64,000 nt of DNA. Source: Planosporangium flavigriseum. Lineage in GTDB: Bacteria; Actinomycetota; Actinomycetes; Mycobacteriales; Micromonosporaceae. A program made the translations under genes and the position numbers. The DNA is taken from NCBI RefSeq assembly GCF_011947225.1, contig NZ_JAATVW010000008.1, forward strand, positions 1 to 64,000. Reading direction: 5' to 3'. Below, piece after piece: positions 62,243 through 64,000 of this stretch. The notes under the pieces were generated by a model, which saw only the letters and a program-made list of their open reading frames with translations, was not told where the DNA came from and searched no databases. Positions within the stretch are counted from its first letter, which is position 1. The number at the start of each line of letters is the position of its first letter.

Positions 62243-62494
62243 CCTCCGGCTGTACCCCGGCGGGTGCGCAATACTGCTGGCGTCGGCCGGCTGTCGTGAC
62301 GGCTCGGTAGGGACGTGAGGGTTCCGGTCTTGTCCGAGGCGATGACCGTTCCCGACCGTGCGAGACGGTTGAGACCGGGCATTGCCGGGCACCGTGGACA
62401 CGGTAGGAGGTCTTACCCCGGCCGGCGGGAGGACGACGATGCGCGCTCGCGACATCATGAGCAGCCCTCACCCGCATCACCCAGCCTGCCTGAG

Positions 62495-64000
62495 GTGAAC
62501 GTTCACCGCCGCGGCGTGCGGATCCAGCCGGCCCCGCCTGTACTGCCCGCTGTCCCTGTCGCGCCGGGGTGGAGCATCACCGTGAAGGGGTTCGACCCGC
62601 ACCGGGAGCGGATGTACGAGTCGCTGCTGACGCTCGCCGACGGGCGGCTCGGTACGCGTGGCAGCCCGTTGGTCGGTGATCGGGCCACGACGCCCGGCGT
62701 CTTCCTTTCCGGGTGCTACGAAGGTGAGGGTCCCGCGACCGAACTCGCCCGGCTGCCGCCATGGTCACGTCTGGCGGGTGCGGCCGATATTCGCCCGTAC
62801 CGCCGGACACTCGACCTGCGCGCCGGGATCCTGTACGAGGATGGGCCGCTCACCTCACTGCGGTTTTCGTCGCTCGCCCGGCCCGGCACGGTCGTGATGC
62901 GCGTGTACGCCGACCCGGCCCTGCTCCCACCCGGCGGCGCGATGACGGTGCCCGGGCCCGTCACCACGGCGTTGCGCGACCACCGGCTCGGCCCCGTCTT
63001 CGAGCGGTTCGGCGCTTATGATCCGGACCCGCGCGTCGCCGAAGCCGCTGCGGTGACGGCCGAGGAGGTGGGGTTCGACCGCCTGCTGCACGAGCACCGC
63101 GAGGCGTGGGCGCGGCGCTGGCGCGAGGCGGAGGTCGTCGTCGACGGCGACCCGGACCTGCAGCGCACGATCCGCCTCACGCTGTTCCACCTCATGGCCT
63201 CCGTCGGTGAACAGGGCGAGGCGGCGGTCGGCGCGCGGGGCCTGACCGGATCGGCGTACCGGGGGCACGTCTTCTGGGACAGCGATGTCTTCGTGCTGCC
63301 GTTCCTCGCCGCCACCCACCCGGCCGCAGCCCGGGCGATGCTGGAGTACCGGGTCCGTCGCCTGCCCGCCGCACGCGCCGAGGCGATCCGGCGGGGACGC
63401 GCGGGCGCCCGCTTTCCGTGGGAGTCCGCCCTGTCCGGCGGTGATGTCACCCCCACCTCGGCCCGCCTGCCGACGGGGGAGGTCATCCGGGTGCGGACGG
63501 GCGAGTGGGAGGAGCACATCGTCGCCGACGTGGCATGGGCAGCGGCCTGCTACCTCGATTGGACCGGTGATGCGGACTTCGCCGCCGGTGCCGGACGTGA
63601 ACTGATGGTCGAGACGGCCCGCTACTGGGCTTCCCGGGTCCGCCGCGACCGCGCCGGGCGCGTGCACATCGACACGGTGACCGGCCCGGACGAGTACCAC
63701 GAACCGGTCGACGACAACGCGTACACCAACGTGATGGCGCGGTGGAACCTGCGCCGGGCAGCGGCGCTGCCCGGCGTTGCCGACGAGGAACGGACGACCT
63801 GGCGAGCCATCGCCGCTGCACTCGTCGATGGGTACGACCCGCGGACCGGGGTGTACGAGCAGTTCACCGGCTTCTTCGGCCTGGAGCCGATCGTCATCGC
63901 CGAGCTCGCAGCCCGCCCGGTCGCCGCCGACCTGCTGCTGGGAACCAAACGGATCAAGCAGACGCAGGTCCTCAAGCAGCCGGACGTGCTCATGCTGCAC
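62495..64000 (+). CDS. GH65-family glycoside phosphorylase, partial
   Basis: At least 500 residues, cut by the right edge. MYESLLTLADGRLGTRGSPL matches the N-terminal GH65 motif (ExLLTLGNGYLGTRG), FRFWDSDVF-like GHVFWDSDVFVLPFL the barrel, and VTGPDEYHEPVDDNAYTN the catalytic glutamate region of maltose, trehalose and kojibiose phosphorylases; KQTQVLKQPDV at the end is another conserved block. It would split an alpha-glucosidic disaccharide with phosphate. Whether GTG 62495 or GTG 62516 is the start is unresolved. The catalytic domain is not complete in this window. Confidence 0.85.
   Translation, partial: MNVHRRGVRIQPAPPVLPAVPVAPGWSITVKGFDPHRERMYESLLTLADGRLGTRGSPLVGDRATTPGVFLSGCYEGEGPATELARLPPWSRLAGAADIRPYRRTLDLRAGILYEDGPLTSLRFSSLARPGTVVMRVYADPALLPPGGAMTVPGPVTTALRDHRLGPVFERFGAYDPDPRVAEAAAVTAEEVGFDRLLHEHREAWARRWREAEVVVDGDPDLQRTIRLTLFHLMASVGEQGEAAVGARGLTGSAYRGHVFWDSDVFVLPFLAATHPAAARAMLEYRVRRLPAARAEAIRRGRAGARFPWESALSGGDVTPTSARLPTGEVIRVRTGEWEEHIVADVAWAAACYLDWTGDADFAAGAGRELMVETARYWASRVRRDRAGRVHIDTVTGPDEYHEPVDDNAYTNVMARWNLRRAAALPGVADEERTTWRAIAAALVDGYDPRTGVYEQFTGFFGLEPIVIAELAARPVAADLLLGTKRIKQTQVLKQPDVLMLH

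Noticed and set aside
61648-62382. Alternative minus-strand frame for the NYN-like gene
   Set aside because: The frame at 61745-62242 holds the D-rich NYN motifs; the alternative has none.

Overview
The window is GC-rich DNA with actinobacterial codon use, frequent GTG starts, many ATGA/GTGA start-stop overlaps, a ydaO-type c-di-AMP riboswitch ahead of a secreted protease-like gene, an IdeR-type iron box and a clpC gene. It looks like the chromosome of a filamentous actinomycete, most plausibly Micromonosporaceae; the family is an inference from style, not from a marker gene.

Layout. 1-2.3 kb: 5' part of clpC, a DUF389 membrane protein and a gene remnant. 2.8-13.4 kb: a tightly coupled nine-gene biosynthetic-looking operon (class III aminotransferase, UbiA-type prenyltransferase, FAR-like SDR, acyl carrier protein, an NDP-kinase/AfsA fusion, a rifampin-phosphotransferase-like ATP-grasp/His-domain enzyme, a nucleotidyltransferase, an unknown protein, an SRPBCC protein). 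I cannot assign a known product; it is the best candidate for an undescribed system. 13.4-18.3 kb: atypical SDR, riboswitch-controlled C39-like protein, GNAT, secreted lysozyme-like protein, IS5 remnant. 18.4-24 kb: iron-box-controlled Fbp-type iron(III) ABC importer, EamA remnant, MFS exporter. 24.3-31.3 kb: membrane hypothetical, flavodoxin-like protein, a three-gene operon with pyruvoyl arginine decarboxylase and two acyltransferase-like proteins, and a GGDEF-EAL protein. 31.3-34.3 kb: complete pqqABCDE operon. 34.5-39 kb: membrane hypothetical, KamA-type radical SAM enzyme, AlkB alkane hydroxylase with divergent TetR regulator. 39-40.4 kb: transposase and DinB remnants, NIPSNAP gene with a repeat-rich upstream region. 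40.8-50.7 kb: a catabolic island flanked by two near-duplicate GMC oxidoreductase/small-subunit pairs, enclosing a ribose-type ABC importer, a 6-oxocamphor-hydrolase-like crotonase and an IclR regulator. 50.9-64 kb: cold-shock protein, an apparently circularly permuted GH5-like membrane protein, methyltransferase, NhaA, two STAS proteins, a response regulator/kinase/lipoprotein operon, a cNMP-domain kinase coupled to a receiver-thioredoxin-reductase fusion, a NYN/PIN-like protein and the start of a GH65 phosphorylase.

A recurring oddity is short in-frame tandem repeats, mostly 15-bp units but also 9, 12, 18 and 21 bp, in unrelated genes (2.2, 4.2, 5.8, 12.4, 13.6, 27.9, 31.3, 33.3 and 34.4 kb), several sitting at gene ends and translational-coupling junctions. 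No tRNA, rRNA, CRISPR array or phage module was seen.
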